Origin: Burkholderiales bacterium
GTDB lineage: Bacteria; Pseudomonadota; Gammaproteobacteria; Burkholderiales; Nitrosomonadaceae
DNA length: 64,000 nt
Assembly (NCBI GenBank): GCA_024235755.1
Contig: JACKLV010000011.1
Coordinates: forward strand, 62,001 to 126,000
Direction: 5' to 3'
Both the position numbers and the translations under genes were made by a program. Positions 55,804-63,825 of the stretch are shown piece by piece. Every line of letters begins with the position of its first letter. Positions within the stretch are counted from its first letter, which is position 1. The notes under the pieces are model-generated. The model had not been told where the DNA came from. It was given only the letters and a program-made list of their open reading frames with translations, and ran no database searches.

Positions 55804-56460
55804 TTATTGTTTCAAAGCTGCCAGAATTCTGTCACGAATTTCTTCAACGTTCCCGACACCTGCAACCTTGATATAACGGGGAGCATCAACAGTGCCTTCC
55901 TCAGACCAGCTAGAATAATAAGCAATCAGCGGTTCCGTCTGTTCATGGTAAACCGCCAGTCTTTTCCTGACAGTCTCTTCCTTATCGTCATCTCGTTGTA
56001 TCAATGGTTCACCGGTTATATCGTCGAAATTCTCAACTTTTGGCGGATTGAAAATGACATGATAAGTACGACCCGAGGCGGGATGAACTCTGCGGCCGGA
56101 CATGCGGCGAATGATTTCGTCATCTGCAACGTCAATTTCAACCACACGATCAATCCGCACACCCGCCGCTTTCATGGCATCCGCCTGCGGAATGGTACGT
56201 GGAAAACCGTCAAACAAAAAGCCATTGGCGCAATCTGGCTCGGCAATACGTTCCTTGACCAGGTTAATGATAATATCGTCCGACACCAGGCCACCGGCTT
56301 CCATGATCTTTTTTGCCATCATGCCTAATTCAGTTCCTGCCTTGACGGCATTGCGCAGCATATCGCCGGTTGAAATCTGCGGAATGCCGAAATGTTCCTT
56401 GATATAATTGGCCTGCGTTCCTTTGCCAGCGCCAGGACCGCCTAATAATATGACTCGGAT
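55804..56460 (-). CDS. adk: Adenylate kinase with a non-canonical ATC start
   Basis: The frame encodes a complete adenylate kinase. The P-loop GGPGAGKGTQ lies at residues 7-16, with the STGDMLR and GFPRT AMP-site segments and DDIIRRMSGRR and HVIFNPP of the lid. Reading from ATC at 56460, with AGGGAG 7 nt upstream, gives 218 residues, the normal betaproteobacterial length. There is no in-frame ATG, GTG or TTG between that position and the upstream TGA. The first internal ATG (56361) would delete the P-loop and kill the enzyme. It converts ATP and AMP to ADP. An error in the sequence cannot be excluded. Confidence 0.88.
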   Translation of the reverse strand: MRVILLGGPGAGKGTQANYIKEHFGIPQISTGDMLRNAVKAGTELGMMAKKIMEAGGLVSDDIIINLVKERIAEPDCANGFLFDGFPRTIPQADAMKAAGVRIDRVVEIDVADDEIIRRMSGRRVHPASGRTYHVIFNPPKVENFDDITGEPLIQRDDDKEETVRKRLAVYHEQTEPLIAYYSSWSEEGTVDAPRYIKVAGVGNVEEIRDRILAALKQ

Positions 56461-56705
56461 AACTGTTCTCCCTATTTCTTTTGTCAGTATGTTCTGCGAT
56501 AAATGCGTATCATTGACAGCTGGAAAGCAAATTCAATACGCTATCTCAAAAATTCCGGTCGACATTATAGCTTAGGCTGGCAAGATACTCGAGACTTGTT
56601 TTATTTTAGGATCAAAAAAATTAAATAAAAGCTGCTTGAAAACAACAAGCTTCAACAGGCAAACTTGAGTATGCGATAATTTGCCGATTCATTACAGGAA
56701 AAAAC

Positions 56706-57737
56706 ATGGACGAAAACAGAAGCAAAGCACTCGCCGTAGCATTGTCCCAGATTGAAAAACAGTTTGGCAAAGGTTCGATCATGCGCATGGGCGACAACGA
56801 TGTCGCCAATGATATCCAGGTGGTGTCCACCGGTTCGCTGAGTCTTGATATCGCCTTGGGCGTTGGCGGCTTGCCGCGGGGCCGCGTCATAGAAATATAT
56901 GGCCCGGAATCGTCGGGTAAAACGACGCTTACCCTGCAGGTAATTGCCGAAATGCAGAAGCTCGGTGGAACCGCGGCTTTCATCGATGCGGAACATGCGT
57001 TGGATCCGCACTATGCAAAAAAAATCGGCGTCAACGTTCAGGAGCTTTTGATCTCGCAGCCTGACAACGGCGAGCAGGCGCTGGAAATTGCGGACATGCT
57101 GGTTCGTTCCGGTTCAATCGATATAGTCGTCATCGACTCTGTCGCCGCGCTTACGCCGCGTGCTGAAATCGAGGGTGAAATGGGCGATCCGCAAATGGGT
57201 TTGCAGGCCAGGCTAATGTCTCAGGCGCTCAGAAAGCTAACCGCCAACATTAAACGCAGCAACACCATGGTGATTTTCATCAACCAGATACGCATGAAAA
57301 TCGGTGTCATTTTCGGCAATCCTGAAACCACAACGGGCGGCAACGCGTTGAAATTCTACGCATCCGTCCGGCTCGAAATCCGCCGCACCGGCGCTATCAA
57401 AAAAGGCGAGGAAACCATCGGTAACGAAACGCGCGTGAAGGTGGTCAAAAACAAGGTCGCCCCGCCTTTTAAACAGGCTGAATTCGATATTCTCTACGGC
57501 GAAGGGATTTCCCGCGAAAGCGAAATCATCGAACTGGGCGTGCAGCATAAATTAATCGATAAAGCGGGTGCCTGGTATTCCTACAAAGGCGACAAAATCG
57601 GCCAGGGTAAAGACAACGTGCGCGAATACCTCAAAGAACACCACGAAATCGCGCAGGAAGTCGAACAGAAAATCCGCGAAGCGGTCGGCATTTTCAATCC
57701 CGGCAGTTCACCTCAGACACCCAAAGACACAGAATAA
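56706..57737 (+). CDS. recA: Recombinase RecA
   Basis: A 343-residue RecA. The Walker A is GPESSGKTTL (near residue 66), with AFIDAEHALDP, VVIDSVAALTPRAEIEGE, ALRKLTANIKRSN and IFINQIRMKIGV. The C-terminal tail is short and acidic. It drives homologous recombination and SOS induction. No CTG-N10-CAG LexA box was found in the 125 bp upstream. The stop overlaps the recX start by 1 nt. Confidence 0.97.
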   Translation: MDENRSKALAVALSQIEKQFGKGSIMRMGDNDVANDIQVVSTGSLSLDIALGVGGLPRGRVIEIYGPESSGKTTLTLQVIAEMQKLGGTAAFIDAEHALDPHYAKKIGVNVQELLISQPDNGEQALEIADMLVRSGSIDIVVIDSVAALTPRAEIEGEMGDPQMGLQARLMSQALRKLTANIKRSNTMVIFINQIRMKIGVIFGNPETTTGGNALKFYASVRLEIRRTGAIKKGEETIGNETRVKVVKNKVAPPFKQAEFDILYGEGISRESEIIELGVQHKLIDKAGAWYSYKGDKIGQGKDNVREYLKEHHEIAQEVEQKIREAVGIFNPGSSPQTPKDTE

Positions 57738-58201
57738 TGATGGCGCCGGACAGCAATACACTGAAGCTTGAAACACGCGCACTGCGCTACCTGGCACGGC
57801 GCGAATATTCCCGGCGCGAGCTGGAAAAAAAATTATCTGTCCATGAACAATCACCGCAGGTGTTGTCTGATCTGCTCGACCAGCTTGAACAACAGGGTTT
57901 TCTGTCCACCGAACGTTTTGCCGAACAAACCAGCCGGACACGCCGGCCCCGGTTCGGCAGCCAGCGCATCGTGCACGAACTCAAAGAAAAAGGCGTCGAT
58001 ACGGCGCACATTGCCGGTTTGCTGCCTGACCTAAAAGAAACCGATCTCGAAACTGCCCGGCAAATCTGGCAAAAAAAATTCGGCACACCGCCCGCCGACA
58101 TTAAAGAACGCGGCAGGCAGATGCGCTTTCTGACAAACCGGGGTTTTCCATCGGACATTATCCGCGCAGTATTGTTACAGGCTGAAAAGGAGGCACAATG
58201 A
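57737..58201 (+). CDS. recX: RecA regulator RecX
   Basis: A 154-residue RecX with three helical repeats. Typical opening ALRYLARREYSRRELEKKL and later LEQQGFLSTERFAEQ, RPRFGSQRIVHELKEKGV and RFLTNRGFPSDIIRAVL. It binds RecA filaments and limits their activity. It is translationally coupled to recA (TAATG) and overlaps the next gene by 4 nt. Confidence 0.93.
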   Translation: MMAPDSNTLKLETRALRYLARREYSRRELEKKLSVHEQSPQVLSDLLDQLEQQGFLSTERFAEQTSRTRRPRFGSQRIVHELKEKGVDTAHIAGLLPDLKETDLETARQIWQKKFGTPPADIKERGRQMRFLTNRGFPSDIIRAVLLQAEKEAQ

Positions 58202-58551
58202 AATTGATGACTCCTGTAATCACAATCGGATTTTTTCTGCTGTGGGTACTGAGCGCGTCAGCGCATGCCGGCAGCATCACGGCGATTCATGAAATCAATG
58301 CCTCGCCGGCCAGTTTTGACGGCAGGACGGTCACGCTCAGAGGCGTCACCAAAGACCCGACGCGCATTCCCGTTATCGATTTAAAAGCCTATGTACTGGA
58401 AGATGATACCGGCGAAATTATTATACTCACCGGTGACAACTTGCCTGAAATGGGCAAAACAATCACGGTGCGCGTGCGCATCGATAACCTCGCAATAATC
58501 AAAGGCGAGGCACTGGGCACGACAGTTGTGGAATTGCAACGACAAGAATAA
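58198..58551 (+). CDS. Periplasmic OB-fold-like protein of unknown function
   Basis: A 117-residue protein with a signal peptide (residues 1-24, ending AHA-G). The single small beta-barrel-like domain (FDGRTVTLRGVTKD, KAYVLEDDTGEIIIL, KTITVRVRID) resembles bacterial OB-fold periplasmic proteins. No catalytic site is visible. It overlaps recX by 4 nt (ATGA) and precedes alaS by 11 nt, so it is in the recA-recX-alaS transcript, where such a gene is not usually found. Confidence 0.72.
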   Translation: MKLMTPVITIGFFLLWVLSASAHAGSITAIHEINASPASFDGRTVTLRGVTKDPTRIPVIDLKAYVLEDDTGEIIILTGDNLPEMGKTITVRVRIDNLAIIKGEALGTTVVELQRQE

Positions 58552-58562
58552 TCATACTACCG

Positions 58563-61154
58563 ATGAAAAGCAGCGAAATACGACAAAAATTTCTGGATTT
58601 TTTTGAAGCGCACGGCCACACCGTTGTCGCTTCCAGCCCGTTGGTGCCCGCTAACGATCCGACATTACTGTTTACCAACGCAGGCATGGTGCAATTCAAG
58701 GATGTATTTCTGGGCCAGGATCAGAGAAGCTACACGCGCGCCGCCAGTTCGCAGCGTTGCGTACGCGCCGGCGGAAAACACAACGATCTGGAAAATGTCG
58801 GTTACACGGCACGGCACCATACCTTCTTTGAAATGCTCGGCAATTTCAGTTTCGGCGATTATTTCAAACGCAACGCGATTCAATTCGCCTGGGAATTTCT
58901 GACCGGCACACTCAACATCCCGCAGGAAAAACTCTGGGTCACTGTCTACGCCGAAGATGACGAAGCCGCCGATATCTGGCTCAACGAAATCGGCTTGAAT
59001 CCCGCGCGGTTCGTACGCATCGACACCATGGACAACTTCTGGCAGATGGGCGATACCGGCCCCTGCGGACCCTGTTCCGAAATATTTTACGATCACGGCC
59101 CCGATGTCGCGGGCGGCCCGCCCGGTTCCGCCGACGCGGAAGGCGACCGCTACATCGAAATCTGGAATCTGGTGTTCATGCAGTTTAACCGGGACAGCGG
59201 CGGCGAACTGCATCCACTACCCAAACCGTCGGTCGACACCGGCATGGGGCTGGAACGCATTTCCGCCGTCATGCAGCAGGTACACAGCAATTATGACATC
59301 GACTTGTTTCAGGATCTGATCAAAGCCGCCGCACGCGTCACCAACACGAAGAACCTGGAAGACAACTCGCTCAAGGTCATCGCCGATCATATCCGCGCCT
59401 GCGCGTTTTTGATTACCGACGGCGTGATTCCCAGCAGTGAAGGCCGCGGTTATGTATTGCGGCGCATTATCCGCCGCGCCATCCGGCACGGCTACCGCCT
59501 GGGCCAGAATGAACCGTTTTTTTACCGGCTGGTAACCGATCTGAGCAACGTCATGGGCGAAGCCTACCCCGAACTGCCTGCTGCTAAAGAACGCGTTGCC
59601 GGCGTTTTGCGGCAGGAAGAAGAACGGTTTGCCGAAACGTTGGAACACGGCATGCAAGTGCTTGAAGGCGCGCTCAGCAAAAAAATTAACGTGCTTGACG
59701 GTGAAACGGCGTTCCGCCTATACGACACCTTCGGCTTTCCGCTCGATCTGACCGCCGACATCGCCCGCGAACGCGGCATCAGCGTCGACAACGCAGGTTT
59801 CGAAAAAGCCATGACGCGGCAGCGCGAGCAGGCGCGTGCGGCCAACAAGTTCACCATGACCGAAGGGCTTGCCTACAGCGGCGATCAAACCGTATTTCAC
59901 GGCTACGATGCGCTGCAGCACGAAGGCAAAATTCTGGCCATCTACAAAGAAGGCACGCCGGTCGATTTTATCGAAGCCGGCGACGAAGCGGTGATCGTGC
60001 TCGATCACACCCCTTTTTATGCCGAATCCGGCGGACAGGTTGGCGACAGCGGCGAACTCATGACTGCAAATGGCATCTTTGCCGTCACTGACACACAAAA
60101 AATCCAGGCCGACGTATTCGGCCATAAAGGCCTGCTGCAAAGCGGCCGGTTGGTCGTCAAGGATTCCGTTCAGGCCCGTGTCAATCCGCTCACACGCGCC
60201 AGCACCGCCAACAACCACTCCGCCACGCACCTACTGCATGCCGCGCTGCGCAAGGTGCTCGGCAACCATGTAACGCAAAAAGGCTCGCTGGTCGACTCCA
60301 GCCGGTTGCGTTTCGATTTTTCACACAATGCACCGCTGACTACCGACGAAATCCGCGAAGTCGAACGGTTGGTCAATGAACAAATCCGCCATAACTGGCC
60401 CGTCACCGCCGACCATATGAAATACGACGAAGCCGTCAAACAAGGCGCGATGGCATTGTTCGGCGAGAAATACGCCGACGTGGTGCGCGTCATCGGCATG
60501 GGCGATTTCTCCACCGAGCTGTGCGGCGGCACGCATGTCGCGCAAATCGGCCAGATCGGTTTTTTCAAAATCATTGGTGAGACCGGCATTGCCGCAGGCA
60601 TCCGCCGTGTTGAAGCGGTAACCGGCAAGGGTGCCGTCGATTACGTGCAGCAACGCGAAGCACAACTGCAAACCATCGCACACACGCTCAAAACCAATCC
60701 ACAGGAAATCAACCAAAAAATCAGCCAGATTATCGACAACGTCAAACAGACTGAAAAAGAACTCGCCCAGCTCAAAGCCAAACTGGCCGGATACCAAAGT
60801 ACCGATCTTGTCGATCAGGCGCGTGACATAAAAGGCGTCAAAGTGCTCACTGCCAACCTCGAAGGCGCCAACGCCAAATCGCTGCGCGAGACACTGGATA
60901 AACTCAAAGACAAACTCAAGCCCTGCATTATCGTGCTGGCCACCGTTGAAGCCGGCAAGGTCGCCCTGATTGCGGGCGTGAGCGACGATCTCACCAAACA
61001 AGTCAAAGCCGGCGAACTCGTCAACTTTGTCGCACAACAGGTCGGCGGCAAAGGCGGCGGCCGGCCGGACATGGCGCAGGCTGGGGGTACGCAGCCGGAT
61101 GGATTGCCTGCGGCGTTGGAGAGTGTTGCTAGTTGGATAGAAGATAAGCTATAA
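58563..61154 (+). CDS. alaS: Alanyl-tRNA synthetase
   Basis: An 863-residue enzyme. The class II catalytic motifs are in the N-terminal 450 residues (ARHHTFFEMLGNFSFGDYF, DTGMGLERISAVMQQ). The editing domain shows HSATHLLHAALRKVLG and STELCGGTHV (zinc-binding). The C-Ala domain has the conserved GGGRPDMAQAGG. It charges tRNA-Ala and clears mischarged Ser/Gly. The recA-recX-alaS order is classic. The coding sequence is clearly GC-rich relative to the left part of the window. Confidence 0.97.
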   Translation: MKSSEIRQKFLDFFEAHGHTVVASSPLVPANDPTLLFTNAGMVQFKDVFLGQDQRSYTRAASSQRCVRAGGKHNDLENVGYTARHHTFFEMLGNFSFGDYFKRNAIQFAWEFLTGTLNIPQEKLWVTVYAEDDEAADIWLNEIGLNPARFVRIDTMDNFWQMGDTGPCGPCSEIFYDHGPDVAGGPPGSADAEGDRYIEIWNLVFMQFNRDSGGELHPLPKPSVDTGMGLERISAVMQQVHSNYDIDLFQDLIKAAARVTNTKNLEDNSLKVIADHIRACAFLITDGVIPSSEGRGYVLRRIIRRAIRHGYRLGQNEPFFYRLVTDLSNVMGEAYPELPAAKERVAGVLRQEEERFAETLEHGMQVLEGALSKKINVLDGETAFRLYDTFGFPLDLTADIARERGISVDNAGFEKAMTRQREQARAANKFTMTEGLAYSGDQTVFHGYDALQHEGKILAIYKEGTPVDFIEAGDEAVIVLDHTPFYAESGGQVGDSGELMTANGIFAVTDTQKIQADVFGHKGLLQSGRLVVKDSVQARVNPLTRASTANNHSATHLLHAALRKVLGNHVTQKGSLVDSSRLRFDFSHNAPLTTDEIREVERLVNEQIRHNWPVTADHMKYDEAVKQGAMALFGEKYADVVRVIGMGDFSTELCGGTHVAQIGQIGFFKIIGETGIAAGIRRVEAVTGKGAVDYVQQREAQLQTIAHTLKTNPQEINQKISQIIDNVKQTEKELAQLKAKLAGYQSTDLVDQARDIKGVKVLTANLEGANAKSLRETLDKLKDKLKPCIIVLATVEAGKVALIAGVSDDLTKQVKAGELVNFVAQQVGGKGGGRPDMAQAGGTQPDGLPAALESVASWIEDKL

Positions 61155-61183
61155 GAGGCATAAAAGACTGGAGATAAAAACCC

Positions 61184-61399
61184 ATGAAATCAATCACAGC
61201 GTCAGATATCGCTGAAATGTCGTTAGAGCAGCGCATTCAACTGGTTGAAGATATTTGGGATTCAATCGCGGAAATTCCTGAAGCCGTTGAAATACCATCG
61301 TGGCACAAGCAGGAATTGGAAAAAAGACTCACAGCCTATCATGCAGATCCTGCTGAAGGATCGCCGTGGCGGGATGTTAAAAAAAGAATCTTAGGATGA
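61184..61399 (+). CDS. Addiction-module antitoxin (unstable antitoxin family)
   Basis: A 71-residue protein matching the addiction-module component family. Conserved features are LSLEQRIQLVEDIWDSIA-like helix (here MSLEQRIQLVEDIWDSIAE), a middle EIPSWHKQELEKRL segment, and the tail SPWRDVKKRILG. Such proteins neutralise a RelE/ParE-type ribonuclease or gyrase toxin encoded next to them. Here the partner is only a 31-residue fragment, so the module is not functional as a pair. It lies 29 nt after alaS. Confidence 0.83.
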   Translation: MKSITASDIAEMSLEQRIQLVEDIWDSIAEIPEAVEIPSWHKQELEKRLTAYHADPAEGSPWRDVKKRILG

Positions 61400-61406
61400 A
61401 CTCACT

Positions 61407-61502
61407 GTGCTCATACTTCGGAAAGAAGCAGAGCAGGATATTGTTGTAATTGGCGCTCTTCATCACAGACGGAATCCACTGGTTGGGCAGGCAAGAAAAT
61501 AA
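61407..61502 (+). pseudogene. RelE/ParE-type toxin, internally deleted
   Basis: From a GTG 8 nt after the antitoxin stop the frame reads LILRKEAEQDI, the usual toxin N-terminus. It then jumps directly to VVIGALHHRRNP, which matches the C-terminal strand of the family, and ends 31 codons from the start. The middle of about 60 residues is missing, so a deletion has removed the active fold. Confidence 0.7.
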
Positions 61503-61729
61503 GTGACAAATTCCTAGAATCACAGAAATATTCAGCCGGATCGGTTCTTACGGTGCTGAAAAGAGTAGTCGGTTGGATAAAGAGGAAAATTTGAATGTTG
61601 AATGTGGCGTAATAACCAACGGGTATTATTGCACCGTTCTACCCTGCTGCCTGGAGGGAAAGTTTGAACATTGTTTTACACAGTCCAATCGAGTTATACC
61701 GCTGAAACATTGCCGCTAAATGCCAGTCC
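61503..61729. other. Non-coding region with two copies of a repeated motif
   Basis: No gene was recognised. It contains two copies (61584-61600 and 61657-61680) of a GGAAARTTTGAA motif that recurs at 62321, inside the IS5-like remnant region, which suggests fragments of one decayed mobile element. Confidence 0.5.
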
Positions 61730-62185
61730 ATGAAATTTGAACGAATCATCACCATTATCACCAATCTCGCCGTAGTATCCGGCATGGTGCTGGTGGTATT
61801 CGAACTGCAGCAAAACCGTGAAGCGATTCAAATCGCGCATCAGTTATCTCTTGCAGGATTAATGAGCCAGATCAACCTGGCCGTGGCATCGGATCATGAA
61901 CTGGCAGGCCTGATCGCCCGGGCAAAGTATAACGACACGAAAGACTTCAGCCCCGCAGACACCGAACGGGTCAAACACTGGACACTGGCAATCCTCGAAC
62001 CACGCATCAGCTCGTATCATCTCAGAAGCAGTGAATTCGTGGTCATGGAAGACTGGTGCAATCTCATGCGCGACTATACCGACCTCTACCGGCACCCATA
62101 TTTCGGCGCTATCGTAAAATCAGACCTTAGTTACGCGGACGCCATCGCGGCGGATATCGAAAACCGGTGTGCGGGAAATAATTGA
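61730..62185 (+). CDS. Membrane-anchored hypothetical protein
   Basis: A 151-residue protein with one N-terminal transmembrane helix (about residues 8-27) and a soluble, mostly helical remainder with no recognised motif (FELQQNREAIQIAHQLSLAGL, KHWTLAILEPRISSYHLRSSEF). The sequence type occurs widely as small orphan proteins. It starts at ATG 61730. No function can be assigned. It lies among remnants of a toxin module and insertion sequences. Confidence 0.65.
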   Translation: MKFERIITIITNLAVVSGMVLVVFELQQNREAIQIAHQLSLAGLMSQINLAVASDHELAGLIARAKYNDTKDFSPADTERVKHWTLAILEPRISSYHLRSSEFVVMEDWCNLMRDYTDLYRHPYFGAIVKSDLSYADAIAADIENRCAGNN

Positions 62186-62203
62186 TACTGACCGGTAACC
62201 ATG

Positions 62204-62237
62204 AACACAAATGGTACCAGAACACAAATGGTACCAG
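62204..62237. repeat. Tandem 17-bp duplication
   Basis: AACACAAATGGTACCAG occurs twice in direct succession at 62204-62220 and 62221-62237, an exact tandem copy just after the orphan membrane-protein gene. Confidence 0.9.
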
Positions 62238-62302
62238 GTCTTGCATTAATACATTCTCAGATAATCGTCAGGTCTATATTATTGATTCGGCCAATTAAAG
62301 TT

Positions 62303-62653
62303 TTAACTACACGACAGAAAGGAAAATTTGAATGTTGTTTTGCAAGACGTGCTCCCTTGTGCTTCGTGCGCTTTAGCAAGCTTGTTCAGGCGATTAATAA
62401 TTCTGATCGCGAGCTTATTGTCTGTCGGATAGGTGATGTTCTTCTCTTGCACCGTCGTGTCAATATGAACCGTGTCTTCCAGCGCCATCTTGCCATGCAA
62501 ACCAACGCTCATCTGAAAAATGCGCTCAATACCCTCAGCGCCAATGCGTTTGCGAAAATGCACCAGTTCCGTGCTATGGCAAGGCAGTTTCCGCTGGAAT
62601 TCTTGCATGCAGCAAAAAGCCTGGTAGTAAGACATCAACACCGATTTACCCAA
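62303..62653 (-). pseudogene. IS5-like transposase fragment
   Basis: A minus-strand frame of about 116 residues carries the middle of a DDE transposase: FQRKLPCHSTELVHFRKRIGAEGIE, then VHIDTTVQEKNITYPTDNKLAIRII with the first catalytic Asp. The N-terminal domain and everything after the AKAHEAQG segment, including the other catalytic residues, are missing, so it is a decayed piece and not an active element. Confidence 0.78.
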
Positions 62654-62700
62654 AATTCCGGCAAGTTTTGCATACCGATTGACAGTGCTAAGATAACAAT

Positions 62701-63825
62701 CTACATGGCTATTGTGATTGGCATCAAAGTAGTCACTGCTGTGGCAATCAATATGTAAACAGGAATACCGATGGTCACGTTGTATGTAAATGTTAATCCA
62801 AGTGAAGCTGCCAACGGCAATGTGGGGCTTGATTCAGGTATGGCAATACGCTGAATGGCCGGCACAGCGATATAAGAAGCCGCAGCACACAATACTGCAA
62901 AAAGCACGTAAGTGCCTAGTTCGAAAGTATGTCCGAGCATCATACTGTACCCATGAGCGATCAGAATGCCAATTGTTGCAAATACATTAGGCGCAAGCAA
63001 TCCGAATGCTATAAAGCCTTTCCCACCAAGTCGTAAATCCTTGAGTTCTTTGCAAGCTGCCATACCCATTTCCAAAAGAAAAAGGCATAAAACACCTTGA
63101 AATAAAACAACAAAAAAACTGTCATTAGCTTCAGTAACTTCTACGCCCTGTAATCTGGAAATGAATCCAATTACGATACCGCCAAACAATAAGAAAATAC
63201 CAGGATTAAGGAAAATTTCATGTAACACTTTTTTACTGATCATTTTCTGAGAATGGCCATCTTGTGTTTCAGTAATCCTGACGGATGCAGGATCATATCC
63301 AGGTTCTCCTGGCATATTTCCTTTTTCGTCCATTTGTCCTGAATAACGAATCCGGGAAACCAGATAAATTGCCACAAGACAACCCGGAATCTCCATAACG
63401 GCCAGCAAGACCGGCATATATGCTGCAAATGCGATATTGGCAGTGACAAGCACACCCATACACGTTAAAAATGTTCCGGCTGAATCAGACCCGTAGTAGC
63501 CCGCAACGACAGCAGTATCAATTCGCCTTAACTTGGTCACTTGTCGAAGCGCGAAATAAGCGACTATACCGATAAAGGCATTCGTGAAAAAGCCAATTAC
63601 CATAAATCCAAGCGCAATCGTAAGATCGTTCATCGAAAGTTCTGCCAGTTCTTCACCACCATGCCAACCAATCGCGATGAGAAGATAAATTGTAATCGCT
63701 TTATATAGCGCGGAAGGATATTCAAGCGGTACTTTTAATAGGGTTATCAAAAAACCCAGATAAAAAAACAACAGCAAAGGCTTGAACAGGTTATGCGTGA
63801 AATTAAAAATAAACTCTTCTAGCAC
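62701..63825 (-). CDS. sbtA: SbtA-type sodium-dependent bicarbonate transporter
   Basis: A 374-residue membrane protein with about 10 hydrophobic helices. The conserved signatures are VVAGYYGSDSAGTFLTC, LFLLEMGMAACKELKDL, and ASYIAVPAIQRIAIPESSPT near the C-terminus. The family was defined by cyanobacterial SbtA, which takes up HCO3- with Na+. In an autotrophic ammonia oxidiser it would supply inorganic carbon to Rubisco. The start is GTG at 63825 with AGGAGG 7 nt upstream. An sbtB (PII-like) partner is not in the window. Confidence 0.9.
   Translation of the reverse strand: MLEEFIFNFTHNLFKPLLLFFYLGFLITLLKVPLEYPSALYKAITIYLLIAIGWHGGEELAELSMNDLTIALGFMVIGFFTNAFIGIVAYFALRQVTKLRRIDTAVVAGYYGSDSAGTFLTCMGVLVTANIAFAAYMPVLLAVMEIPGCLVAIYLVSRIRYSGQMDEKGNMPGEPGYDPASVRITETQDGHSQKMISKKVLHEIFLNPGIFLLFGGIVIGFISRLQGVEVTEANDSFFVVLFQGVLCLFLLEMGMAACKELKDLRLGGKGFIAFGLLAPNVFATIGILIAHGYSMMLGHTFELGTYVLFAVLCAAASYIAVPAIQRIAIPESSPTLPLAASLGLTFTYNVTIGIPVYILIATAVTTLMPITIAM

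Noticed and set aside
56361..56460. Truncated adenylate kinase starting at the internal ATG (56361)
   Set aside because: It would lack the P-loop, which is fully encoded in the same frame upstream.
56581..56705. SOS (LexA) box before recA
   Set aside because: No CTG-N10-CAG pattern or other convincing LexA site was found in the 125 bp upstream of the start codon.
58665..59213. Antisense open frames across alaS
   Set aside because: GC-rich coding sequence keeps reverse frames open; they show no family features.
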